Positions 1 through 10,374 of a DNA stretch of 64,000 nt are shown piece after piece (position 1 is the stretch's first letter; each line of letters begins with the position of its first letter). The position numbers and the translations under genes are program-made. Origin of the DNA: Rhexocercosporidium sp. MPI-PUGE-AT-0058 (taxonomy: Eukaryota; Ascomycota; Leotiomycetes; Helotiales); assembly GCA_020746875.1 (NCBI GenBank), contig JAGTJL010000038.1:124001-188000 (forward strand), written 5' to 3'. Under the pieces are notes generated by a model. That model was given only the letters and a program-made list of their open reading frames with translations, was not told where the DNA came from and ran no database searches.

Positions 1-1479
1 AGGAAGCTTGGTCCGCATATGTAGCATACGGACAATAGCTACAGATGACGAGTCCGAAAAATAGCAACGGGGGGGGTAACCACAAGGCGAACCCCGAGGG
101 CTCCGATGGTATAGATGACACTTATGACGACGAGTGTCTGAACAGTATGGTCTGAAGGGGGAAATGGAGCTTGAGAAAAGAGAATTGGATTCTGGGTATT
201 TCAAAATTGTGATAGGAGGGTTCCGTTTCTGCGGTACTAAGTAATACTGCTTCGTCCAGGATGGAAGAATTCGGTTGTTCAAGCATCATACCTGTTGTGG
301 ACTCTCCATCCCTTTCCGGAGCTCAGAAATTATCTAGCAGTGGCTTCAGGGACTAACTAAGAAGGCGGAGCACAAGGGAGGCTCCCAGCGCGATAGGCCA
401 CCGAGATCAGCGAGAAGCCCTAGCAAAGAGCCAAGAGATCCGAGTACTTCGAAGTACATGCTCAGGCACGCACGGGATTTCATGACTTCAATCCATCCGT
501 ACTCGCTCCGGAATAAGCAAGGAATCAGTGTAATCGACAGCTTTCTCGTTTTCCCGTTAAATAGAACTAACTGCCGTCCGTTACCGCTTACCCTAAACAG
601 ACTGACGGTCCGTTTTAGTGACTCAGAACGGCCGTTGATTAGTCAGACTCCCAACGGAGCGGGGTCGTTTTAACCCGTTTTAGCTTAATACCTCGGCTAC
701 GCACCGCAAATCCCGCTTCGCCCCTTAGATTAATAACCTCCAAGTAAAGGTAAGACATTTGAGTATAAAAATCCTTTAAAATTCAGCATAATTACATAAA
801 AATAATATTAAATTCAAGCTATAATATAAATCTTTAATTTAGCGTATCGTTCATAATTTTTAAGCTTCTAGTTATTAAATAATAAAGCGTTAAAATCGAG
901 TCGCTCCTTACGAGATATTTTAAAGAATATATAACCTTTAGAACACTTAAAATACTTTCCTTGACTAAGCGTCGTCACGTAAATAATAATAATAATAATA
1001 GCTCTAAAGGCTCTTTAACCTTAAGATAACGCGGAAGCCGTTAAGTTTATCTAAATTTCGCTTTTCTACTTGCAAAAGACGATATAACAGCTTTAGTTCC
1101 TATCGATTTGAATCCGATAACTCGCAGAGTACCCTCAGAGTCTCTTAACCTTCCGGAGCCTTCAGCAAAAGGAATTAAACGCTAAGCCTGGATTTTTCAG
1201 CATATATCGAGTGAAAATATCGACGAATAATATCACGACGACGGTATAGATAAGGATTATAGTGCTATGGCTATTGCTAGAAGTCTTATTATATAAACGA
1301 TAACATAAGGTCTGCGGAAAAGTATTTAGTTACCCACGGATTAAAGAAAAGTAATCCTCAAGGAATACTTGTAACATTTAGCGATTCTACACGTTAATTA
1401 CCTTTAGCCGCTAGTTTTAAACGTTAATTTAAGATAGGGGAAGAGCATCGATTTAAGCGCAGGAATATAAGAATAATTA
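1..1479. other. No gene recognised: mixed-composition flank passing into AT-rich relic
   Basis: Bases 1-720 have ordinary base composition but no reading frame I recognise. From about 720 the sequence becomes AT-rich and TpA-rich like the RIP-degraded blocks elsewhere. It leads into the hAT transposase relic and may hold that element's N-terminal part, but I could not identify a BED finger or a terminal repeat. Confidence 0.4.
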
Positions 1480-2366
1480 ATAATAATTCTATCGATCCAG
1501 ACCAGCTGGAGCTTCTTTATACTAAATATAATAAGCATTCTTACCTCTTTTTAATATTAACGTTCTGCAGATTCATCTCCGTGTACTCTTAACCTTTACG
1601 ACTCGTTAAACGACAAGAATTCCGTAAACTCCTCGACTATATTAACCGCAATATCATATGTTAGCTGCCTCGCTCTTACTTTACAATTAATATATAAGTA
1701 AAACGACAATTCAAAGCTCATAAGATAAGAGTTAAACGTAACGTCGAAAACGCGCGGTCAAATATACACGTCTTTTGCAATATATAAATATTAATAAATA
1801 ATCTCTTAATACTCGTAATTATCTTCCATTACGTCGCAATCAACGGAAAAGTAAAGAGAATAATAGCAAAAATAAAAAAGGTTTCTGAAAATAAAATAAG
1901 AGAGAATTTAGCCGTTATAATAATAAAGGTAATCAAGAATTAGGAGATTTAGTTTAATTTAAAGAATTTTATGATAGATAGCGCGGCTAATAACGACGTT
2001 ATAATAAGACACGTTGCTCTTAATATATTTATTACTTTCTTCACGACTTTTGCTAATAATTTACGTAAGATCTCCGTGAGACCTTTAATATTCGATACGA
2101 CCTAATCACTCACAGATTACGCTATACCGGCCATATCATAAACCTTTTCGCGAAAGCTTTCTTATTCGTTACCGACGATAAAACGCTCGAACCTGCGAAG
2201 GACGAAGAAATAATAAACAAATAGCTATAACAAACGCTAAAATAGATAAGGGAATAGCGCTAAAAGGGACCTCTTAAGAAACTTCATAATTTCATCGTTT
2301 TCATTCAACGCAGCACGTTACGTATGAAAATTTGTGTCGATGATGGTCTTATTAAAGGGGGTAAAC
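1480..2366 (+). pseudogene. hAT-family transposase relic (RIP-degraded)
   Basis: Plus-strand frames preserve hAT landmarks in the right order. Near 1,743 there is a stretch reading ENARSNIHV (family: 'RSxIHxSFD'). At 1,971 comes MIDSAANNDV (family 'DNAxNND', around the second catalytic aspartate). Near 2,121 comes YTGHIINLFAKAFLF (family 'C.GHIINL.A.AFLF'). Near 2,275 comes LHNFIVFIQRS (family 'GKLHNI..FIR.S'). At least one frame change separates DSAANND from GHIINL, and several TAA/TAG codons replace expected Gln/Trp codons. The relic stops abruptly at 2,366 where an LTR begins, so it was probably cut by that insertion; the RW motif and dimerisation domain are missing. No TIRs were found. 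I am confident of the family, less so of the limits. Confidence 0.72.
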
Positions 2367-2600
2367 TGTGACGCCCAACTCTATGAAGATAGGGGCTCAC
2401 GGATGAATGCCTACCTCACATCACCAGAGGGCTACGCGTGAAGACGAAGGGAGTCTCTTAGAATCTAAAGCTACGGAAGTAAGAAGGTATGGAAGGAGAG
2501 AGTATATAAAGAGGGTGGCGCTGTACACCGAGCCTCGGAAATTAGGTGGCCCCACACCTGGAAAGTAAACAAAGGGGTAAACAACACTCGATCCGTCACA
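2367..2600 (+). repeat. LTR, 234 bp, TGTGACG...CGTCACA
   Basis: The segment begins TGTGACG and ends CGTCACA, the TG...CA inverted ends of a retrotransposon LTR. A TATA box (TATATAAAG) at about 2,502 lies in plus orientation, so the LTR reads left to right. A purine run AAAGGGGG (2,354-2,361) sits five bases upstream, like a polypurine tract, but the sequence before it is hAT transposase rather than retroelement pol. The flanking five bases (TAAAC left, ATAGG right) do not match, so this is not a clean solo LTR. It may be the edge of a rearranged element. Confidence 0.62.
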
Positions 2601-3526
2601 ATAGGCATGGTTAGACATATAGGAGAGCGGCCGAGACTCCTATAAAGAGCTCGAGGGTGACAAAGACGGGGCAGTCCCGGCTATTAAAAGCTCACGGACG
2701 AGCTTTTTCCGGAAATGGGGGTAGTGAGACGTTCAGGCCCCTGGGCCCTTATCCCGAGCCCTTATTCAACCCCTGCGAGCACGTGGCCCGCTATCACAAG
2801 CTCTACCCTAAGGGGGAACTCATGTATATAAAGCCCTAGGAGCTCTCTAGAGCACTCTTGCTTCCTTTCTTAGCTTTAGATCCTCGAATAGACCTACGCT
2901 TTGAAGCACTCTCAACGCCTTTGGACCGTGTCGTCTCAATACAGGGCGTGGCCCTTTGGTTTTTAACGGACAAAAGATAATAAAGGTCTATTATTAGAGG
3001 TTTAGACTCACTGATATCCTTTTTTTTTTTTTTTTTTAGAGCTGTCTGTTCTTTATATAGGTTATCAAAAGATATAGGAGAATAAATACCCTTTGTTAAA
3101 GCACACTACAAAAATAGTCGCAAAACAGGGTCTAGGGGTCCGAGAGAGGATACCAGTGAATATTGTTCAAAGAAAAACTTAAGAGCTTAAAAAGCTTAAG
3201 GGTGGTGGGGTTATAATTTAATATATTGATTGATTGATTAAAGATATACAGAGTTACAGCTGGTGTTTTTATGTACAGCAGCACCATGGTCACGTGACAT
3301 GCAGCCGACTAAGAACCCCCTGATGCAACCCCACCACAGTACCACCCATCTTTCTTTACTCTGCAGCTTAGAATTTTCAATGACATTTGATTCTCAGAAC
3401 TTTGAGCCTTCGACCATTGCCTTGATCACGCCGTCACAATATACTAAATCAAGCCTTAACCTTGACTTGTCGGATCTATTGTAAATAACTAGTTTTATTA
3501 CAAGTCGTCGAGCGAAGCCACCGCGT
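2601..3526. other. Gene-free stretch with TATA-like site, T18 tract and GATT microsatellite
   Basis: GC-balanced and apparently not RIP-affected up to about 2,960. A TATATAAAG at about 2,825 followed by a pyrimidine-rich leader looks like the promoter part of another LTR, but I cannot find its ends. A run of 18 T lies at 3,020-3,037, and a short (TGAT)n at about 3,225. No convincing coding frame. The NLR gene's 3' end lies just downstream. Confidence 0.4.
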
Positions 3527-3692
3527 TTAGCTAGCCGCTACGCGACCCTTAAATCGTAAAAGTCCGACAACTACTTCGTGCTTATTCGCAATAGCCCAAT
3601 CCAACGCTGTCTTCCCATTCAAGTCCTTTACAGCAACATCTGCCCCCTTGTTCAATAGCAATTCCACGACGGCAACGTGACCTTCCAAGCTC
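3527..3692 (-). pseudogene. Out-of-frame terminal ankyrin repeats of the NLR gene
   Basis: Directly after the point near 3,690 where the upstream frame reads GGWTALHWGAW, a different frame reads EGHVAVVELLLNKGADVAVK and then KTALDWAIANKHEVV, which completes that ankyrin and adds another before a stop at 3,527. Joining them needs one extra base. So the C-terminus has been lost by a one-base deletion, or the shift is a sequencing error. Confidence 0.75.
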
Positions 3693-6600
3693 CCCAGTGT
3701 AATGCCGTCCACCCTCCATTATCCGTTATAGAAATAACAGCCCCTCTTTCCAAAAGGATCTCAATTATAATCTCGTGGCCGCTCCAAGCAGCCCAATGCA
3801 AAGCCGTTCGTCCATGAGGGTTCTTCGCATTAACATTGCTCCCGTCCTCAAGAAGTGGCTTCACAACTCCTACTCGTCCGTTCCACGCTGCCCAGTGGAG
3901 CGCCGTCGATACCCCTTCTTCATCCTGTGTAGAAGAGCTCGTGCCTCCACTCAGTATTCCCCCCGCTGCTGCCTCCAGAGCGGGATTTTCCGCTGGCGAG
4001 TTTCTTGCTTGCTCTTCCAGGATTTGGACCACCTTGTCATTGCCGGCTTCCCTGGCTCCATACAATGCCGTCCCTCCATACGAATCCTTTGCAGTAAAAT
4101 CTGCTCCCTTGTCAAGCAACAGCTTTACCACTTCCTCGTGTCCACTCCAAGCGGCCCAATGAAGAGCTGTCCCACCACGAAAGTACTTCGAAGCAGCTTC
4201 AGCGCCTTTCTCAAGTAGTAGCCGCACGACAACCTCCTGTCCACTACCTCTCCTCTTCCTCTTCTTTCCTACCTCCGAAGCCTCTCCCTCTAATATATCC
4301 CCCTCTAAAATCTCTCCTCCAATAGTCCCTCTATACGAATACTTAGCCGAAACATCCGCGTCCTTGTTCAAAAGGGATCGCACGACACCAGAGTGTCCAT
4401 TCCACGCCGCCCTGTGCAGCGGTGTGCCACCATCAGAATCCTGGCAATTGACGTTTGCACCTCTCTCAAGCAAAAGGTGTACCACAGCTTCATGGCCATT
4501 TTCAGCTGCGCCATGAAGAACAGTCCCTCCATCAGAATCTCGGTCCTCAATATCGACATTTTTCTTCGTGAAAAGTTGGACAACCTCAGCATGCCCGTTC
4601 CATGCCGCTCTGTGCATGGCTGTTCGTTGACGGTCATCTTTCACCCTACAGTCAGACTCCTTATCGAGCAAGAGTTGCACAAGACATGCATGGCCCCCTT
4701 CAGCAGCCCAATGGAGTGGTGTCGCTTCACTGCGATAGTTTGCATGGACGTCCGCGTTCGCGCCCAAGAGCAACCGAGCGATTGATTCATACCCGCCCCA
4801 TACCGCCCAATGTAACGCTGTTCCACCATCAGAGTCTTTAGCATTGGGATCTGCGTCCCTCTCAAGCAGTGCACAAACAGCTGCCTCCAGGCCAAGAGTG
4901 CAAGCAAGCTGCAGTCCAGTGACGCCCCTCGGAAATAGCTGGCTGTATCCCTCGGATTGGTATTTTGGAATATGCATGACTTGAACGCTGCAAGCTATCT
5001 TGGACTCCTGTTCGAGGTATTCCATAATCATATCTTGGGTCTGCTTATCAATTTTCGAAGCCTCTCGTGCGTGATCGCCCCAGTATTGCGAAGCGTACCC
5101 GAGGAGAGGGTAGTCCCGCAGTCTAGTCTCCATATTTTTATCGGTCTGGCAGTAGCCCTCCTTGAATCGATCGAAGGAGAGATACGTTAGACACGTCTTA
5201 GCGATTTCCGCGTGAGCTCTAGGAAACAGATCAACGAAGTGCTGCTGCGTCGTGTAGTGCACGAACCGGATGACATTACTGTCCCGGTCGATAGTTACTA
5301 GCCCAGCGCACACAGACCCCAAATCTTCTCCATCAGGGAGGGCTTCTTCATCCATGTCTGTGTCGCCAAGCTCAACTGCGAGAGCATGGCGGAGCTCCAT
5401 AACTGTCATAGGCCGAATGGAGTAGCATATCCAGGATAAAATCTGTTTAGCTAGACTGGTTTTTTGGCTGTCCTGACTCTCGATCCTCTTCATGGCTTCT
5501 TCGTATGTCTCGTCAAATTCTTCAGGCAAGCTTTGAAGAGCTCTCTTAACGCCCTTTCGGGTGTGTTGCCTTCCTAGCGAATCCATGTGTAATTGAGCAA
5601 GCAGGAACCTGGACAATGTTAGTACACTATATCCGCACTGTCAACCAAGCAAACTGTGCAGCACTTGCATTCCATTAGCCTTCGCAGTAATCGAAGTCAG
5701 AACATTAGCCGAGAAAGTCGAATCTGGATCGTCCGTCTTGATGAATCTAGCCAGCTCTACTTTTATACGGCTCCGAAGATACCGTTCAATATCCTGGTCA
5801 CTAGCATTGATATCCAAGCGAGCAGCATTCTCAAATTTCGTGTCTAGGAGATCCCTTGACGTGACCAGAAGACATATTGAAGGAAACAATTTCTGGGCCT
5901 CGGTCAGGAAAAGCTCTCTGGTTCTTCCGTCCTCGGAGCATTCATCCAAGGCATCTATGACAACGTATACCTTTGAAAAGTGCCGCAGTTCCGCAGCCAG
6001 AAATCTTGCATACTCGGTCAGTGGTGGGCGAGTTTTCTTGTCACGGTGGTGCTGGTAGAGGTTGAGAATGCTGCTGGAGACAGCTGGTAATCGTCGTTGG
6101 ACAAGTTGTTTCAAGAGACTCGCGACGAGGTTTATGGTTGTGTGGGTTTGCTCTTTGTAGGTACAGTATGTGTACACTACGGCGATATTCTTTTCTTTGG
6201 CCATTGCTTCCAGATGGTTTATGACAACGGATCTGAAAGTACAAGGTCAGCTAACTTGTACAAATTTGACAAGTGAGTGGGAAGGAGCTAGTACGCAATA
6301 ACTGTTTTTCCAGCACCAGCTTAAAATTGAATTAGCGCGTCCTGAAAGTAGGTAGTGTGCTAAAAAAGTAAGCTTACCTTGCCCAGGACACCACAATGTT
6401 CTTCCAACTCCCCTCAACCATTGCTCGAATTTCTCGTGCTTCAAGAACCACTCCCCAGTCCTGTCGTGGCGTCTTGAAAAGACGTCATTTTGCTTGGTCC
6501 AAAAATTCAGTGGAGAGATCCAGGCCAGAAGTTCGTCTTGGAGCCATGGCTCTTGACCTACTGAAGCATATTAGTCGATATTCAGGCCAGCAGAATAATA

Positions 6601-7184
6601 GAAGCTTCAGAGCCTTTGGGATTCTAACCTCGTTGAAGCTGGGAGACCTGGGAACGTATTTGCTGGACCCCATTTCTTAACATTTGAAGGTCGTTCTGCA
6701 TCTCCAAAGAATGTTTCCTGCAAGTATAAGCATTTATGACTCAAGAATAGGTAGGTCATATCCCTTACAAGTGATAACTTTGCAGGGCAAGTATGAAAGT
6801 CGTCTTTTGACTCTCAATCCTTGCAAGGATTTCAGTGATCTCTCTCTTCTGAAATGGCCACCTCAACGCCCTTAGAGCCTGTCTCGAACCCCCGAAGCTG
6901 TCATCCCCCAGCCTTGATGCTAAACCTTTTAAGCTATCTTCGAACTGCTCAAGCGGGCCATTCAACACGCCAAGACCCCCTATAGTAGAGCGCCACGACC
7001 GGGTATCTCCCGCTTAGTTTGCGAGATCTCTTATCACGAAGAGAAACCCAACCGCACTACTAACTTCATTGAGTACTCCCTGGCGACTATCTGAGGCTTC
7101 GACTACATCAACAAGATATTGAATAACAGTCGCGGCAAGTTGTGATAAAGCGACAATTGAAGCGGATATCCCAAGCGGGTCCAT
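3652..7184 (-). CDS. NACHT-ankyrin STAND/NLR receptor-like protein, six exons, frame broken at two points
   Basis: Intracellular STAND NTPase of the fungal NLR class, inferred to act in heterokaryon/non-self recognition. ATG at 7,184 opens a helical N-terminal domain starting MDPLGISASIVAL. Exons read: 7184-6769, 6717-6629, 6560-6378, 6319-6295, 6232-5669, 5608-3652; introns are 51-68 bp. After the N-terminal domain comes the linker WISPLNFWTKQNDVFSRR, then a P-loop GQAGAGKT split across exons 3-4 (exon 4 is only 25 nt), Walker B VYVVIDALDEC, and about ten ankyrin repeats (TALHWAAWNGH type) from about 4,960 down. Oddities: an in-frame TAA at 7,016-7,014 (codon 57); a GC-AG fifth intron; and a one-base shift near 3,690 ending the frame at 3,652, while repeats continue in another frame to 3,527. 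The first Met after the TAA lies in exon 2, so a protein lacking the N-terminal domain could still be made. Otherwise it is a young pseudogene. Confidence 0.85.
5609..5668 (-). other. GC-AG intron (intron 5 of the NLR gene), 60 bp
   Basis: Donor GCAAGT (5,668 downward), branch site CTAAC and acceptor CCAG (ends 5,609). Only this donor keeps the frame: it joins KANGM directly to FLLAQLHMDSL, the usual junction in this NLR family. A GT donor three bases further in would shift the frame. GC-AG introns with a GCAAGT donor are a known minor class. Confidence 0.75.
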
Positions 7185-7626
7185 GTTTGGCAAAACATCA
7201 ATTCAACCGCTCATTCCATATCATACCAAGCGACACAGCAGGAATAATTTGAGGAAATGGCGGGGTGGAAGTAGCCTGCTCATGTCACACAAGCCTATTC
7301 CTAAAATAGGTCCGCCAGGGCGTTTGAGATCCTCAGCCTTGGAGACTTGGCTGCTGCCTACCATGTCAGGAAATGTGGCACGTGGATCCATTTACAAAGA
7401 TATTCCTGGGGAGACGGCTTCACGGTTTGAGACATTCGGGCGCAATGAGGATCAGCTGAGAGAATGGACCCACTTTGGTTTAATCTCAGCCTTACAGTAG
7501 GGTGCCATAAGTATGCATATGGTCCGTGCAGTTCCACTTTATTTAACCAAGCAAGGTTCGATATGTGATTTTTAACAAATATTATCGGTCGGTATGCACA
7601 GACCATGTGCACCCTACAGTACTGTA
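7185..7626. other. Upstream region of the NLR gene, no gene seen
   Basis: Ordinary base composition, ending where the Tc1/mariner element starts. It should hold the NLR promoter. No TATA box or recognisable upstream element stands out. A 105-codon plus-strand frame has no family resemblance and is treated as chance. Confidence 0.35.
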
Positions 7627-8887
7627 CGTAAGGGGGTGGAAAGTGGGTCTCGTTCACCCCCCTGGTTTCTGCCGCATTCGATTTTATATTTAGTAATTTA
7701 TTTATATTCTATTATTATCTTAAAAGTCCTCCTTTACGAAGTCGTACTTTCTTTAATCTTTAAAACATAATATTAACGAATTCATTAATTAGTTTAATAA
7801 AGATTTTATTTTCTTAAATATTAAAAATTACTGCTTTTAAGTCCTTTAATTTTTATTTATTATAAAGATTTCGATTCCGTAGCTTTTACTTTAGAACTCT
7901 TTAAATATTTTTAATCGAATTTAAATTAAGAAAATAAAAAAGCTAGTTAATAAAATATATATAATACTTTAATTAAACGATATTATATAACCCGTGGTTC
8001 GTAAGTATATCTTTCTTTTCGTAAACTTTATTATTATCTTTTATATAAAAGAAATCTCTTAATTACTTAAATATCTCTTTTAAAAGCCTTTAAAGGATTT
8101 AATTTATATACTTTTATTAAGTAAACCTTTTGCTCTCTCCTTTATATAATATAAAATATATCTTCGACTTATATTTATATCCGATTACTGCCTACGCTAT
8201 TACTAACTTATAATTTAAATAAAATATAAATTAAATATAATTTAAACGCCGGCGCTCTTTTTATTTTTATAAAATCTTCTTTTAATATAAAAGATTTATT
8301 TATATAATTATTTTATTTATAAATTATCTTTATTATTAATACTTTTTAAATTAATTTTAATTCTTAATAAAAAAGATTTATCTTTTTATTTTATTTACTT
8401 AAAAAATAAAAGATTTATAATCGAGAGTATAATAATAATAACCGTGTCAAGTAAAAGTATTAAGGAAGGTTTTGTCGCAATAATTAAAGTAGAACTTCTC
8501 GCGGATTTATTTAAGGCTTAATTATCGGCGATCGAAGTAGCTTGTAAATTATTTAATAATTCCTTTAATTTAAGCGTTTAAAATCTTTAAAAAAAGCGCC
8601 AAAAGGCTTTAATAATCGATTAAGTTTATCGAGGAAATATTAAGTTAAAAAGCGTAAAATACCGAGTTTACGTATTATTATACGTTAAGAATAGCGTTTA
8701 TTAAAAAGAGTTTTAAATCGAATATAAATTAGAGTTTTATAAGTTTAATATATTTTAATAATATATCTTTTATATAATTTAAAGAGAAGGACTTATTAAA
8801 TTAATATAAGGGTACTTAATTCTATAAGCTTCGATAAAGCTCACCGCCTAGCAGGAGTGGACGAGACCCACTTTCCACCCCCTTCCG
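7627..8887. mobile_element. Tc1/mariner-type DNA transposon, 1,261 bp, RIP-degraded, with TIRs and TA duplication
   Basis: Ends are imperfect inverted repeats of about 30 bp: left 7,627-7,656 and right 8,858-8,887, sharing the core AAGGGGGTGGAAAGTGGGTC. A TA dinucleotide flanks each end (7,625-7,626 and 8,888-8,889), the target duplication of the Tc1/mariner superfamily. The TIRs are GC-rich and nearly identical, while the interior is almost pure AT, as expected of RIP on a repeated interior. The interior encodes a minus-strand transposase C-terminus. Confidence 0.82.
7690..8450 (-). pseudogene. Tc1/mariner (DDE_3) transposase relic
   Basis: Read on the minus strand, the frame near 7,928-7,891 gives LNLNSIKNI, matching the 'SPDLNPIENxW' block that carries the third catalytic acidic residue in Tc1-like transposases. 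It is preceded by a decayed YSIN-type stretch and followed by LKxKLRNRNLYNK and a C-terminus like 'LINxFVxxMxxRLxxV'. Many codons are TAA/TAG in place of Gln/Trp. The first two catalytic residues could not be placed. The gene sits inside the TIR-bounded element and is dead. Confidence 0.65.
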
Positions 8888-8959
8888 TACCTTCCCATAC
8901 TTCGTAATAGGCATAACTGTTCCGTCAAGACACTAAATGCTTGGCAATGCTACTTTTGC

Positions 8960-9800
8960 AAAACCCTTAGTATTTTATATACTAGCCACGAGCTCTAATC
9001 ACTACAAAACATCGGGCTCTTATATTATAAACTCTCTTACTCTTTTGTAAGAGATAGATTCCTAAGCCTCTTAAACTACAGCTCTTAGCCTCTTATAAAA
9101 GCTATAAACGGTAAGGAAATAAGCTTAAATATAATCCTTTATATTATCTTAAAAAGTCTTAATAAGGTTTAAATTAAGACTATTCGCTGGCTATTACATA
9201 TACCTAATTCCAGCGGCCTTAAGTACTAATTTTATAAAAGCAGAAGCATGTCCTTTAGCGTTATCTTATTAAAAAAAGAGCTCCGGATACTCTTAAAAGA
9301 TTTCATCAACGATTAAAACGATAATTCTAGAGTATAATCCTTCGTTAATATTCTCTTAATTCTTCTTTTAAAACAATCCGCGATAACGGCCGTATTTTTT
9401 AAATATAAACCCCTAAAATATTTATTTAATCTTCTTTTAATATCTTAACTATACATAATCCTTATTATATAATTCGTCTGGCCCAACTTTACGTATAACT
9501 TTAATTTTAGTATACTAGCCTAATTATATCTACGTCTTATTACTTTAAAGAATTATATCTTACTTCTCGTTCGTCCAGTCCTAGTATTTAATAGCCCAAG
9601 CTAATCGCGCAAGCCGTTGAGCCTCCGTAAGAGGGCATTTCCGTCGTTTAATTGCTCGTAAAAATCCTTTTCGTTTAAATGCCGTTCGTATAAACTTTTC
9701 ACCGCAATCCCAGCTTAATATGCCAAGTATCTCGATTTAAGGTGTCTCACGGTTTTTTCGAGAAGCTATAACCTAGTGAATCAGCTTCTTTCGTAGAAGA
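8960..9800 (-). pseudogene. Tc1/mariner (DDE_3) transposase relic, second family
   Basis: The minus-strand translation shows, in order: an N-terminal helical part (about 9,790), a block ending KVGPDELYNKDYV (about 9,500), DNAKGHASAF (9,271-9,242, the second catalytic Asp with its His), KAAGIRYM, then NSLNLNLIKTF with DNIKDYI (about 9,190-9,130), equivalent to 'SPDLNPIExLWDxIK'. A C-terminal helix with a 'RVREFI' stretch follows to about 8,960. Stops are TAA/TAG at expected Gln/Trp codons. It differs from the element at 7.6-8.9 kb, so it is a separate insertion. No TIRs were located. Confidence 0.75.
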
Positions 9801-10202
9801 GTATTTAGAAGGACTTTTCGGCCGGTTCGATGCTTTTGAGGAGTAAGCCGGTATAAAAGTGCGTAGCATACTTAACCGTAAATATAACCTATAATTAAGC
9901 AAATCTGCGCACGAGTAAGTTAAGCGTTAAAAAAGAAAATAAAAATACGTAATCGTTTATCTTATATAAGCTCCTTTTTTAGTTGTTTAAGGACTAATAT
10001 ACTGAATATTAGTTCTATATTGAATAGCTTTAAGTTATAATAGAGATAAAGTGAGCAAAAGCAGCGGGAGAACACCACTTATTCATTGGAGAGTAGACCC
10101 CTATAGCGTAGAAGGTACGAGAAGCCTTGGCGGCATCAGATTCGCCGGCGACGAAGTAGTTTTTCCGACTTTGTTCCGAATTTAAACCAGACTAAAGAAT
10201 AC

Positions 10203-10281
10203 TATCCCCTACCCCGGAATAATATTAAGTTTCTCGCGTGGAACCTACAGAAAAGTTAACATTATTCAGGGGTAGGGGATA
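10203..10281. repeat. 79-bp hairpin mini-element with 21-bp arms
   Basis: Left arm 10,203-10,223 (starts TATCCCCTACCCC) and right arm 10,261-10,281 are inverted copies matching at 20 of 21 positions, with a 37-base loop. Both outer ends are TA, so a TA-flanked tiny MITE is the simplest reading. A transcribed hairpin is possible but nothing supports it. Confidence 0.6.
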
Positions 10282-10374
10282 GGAGTACTTCGTATTCGGG
10301 CTAAAGATCGAAAAAGACGTCTCCTCGCAACGCCACCTTACTAGATGCTACTCACTTATCTATACGTCCACCAT

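Noticed and set aside
3775..4841. Several plus-strand frames of 80-150 codons
   Set aside because: They are antisense shadows of the ankyrin-coding exon; the opposite strand has clear ankyrin repeats in frame.
6485..6673. 62-codon ATG frame proposed as the start of the NACHT gene
   Set aside because: It runs through an intron (6,628-6,561). The spliced model from 7,184 gives the full family N-terminus.
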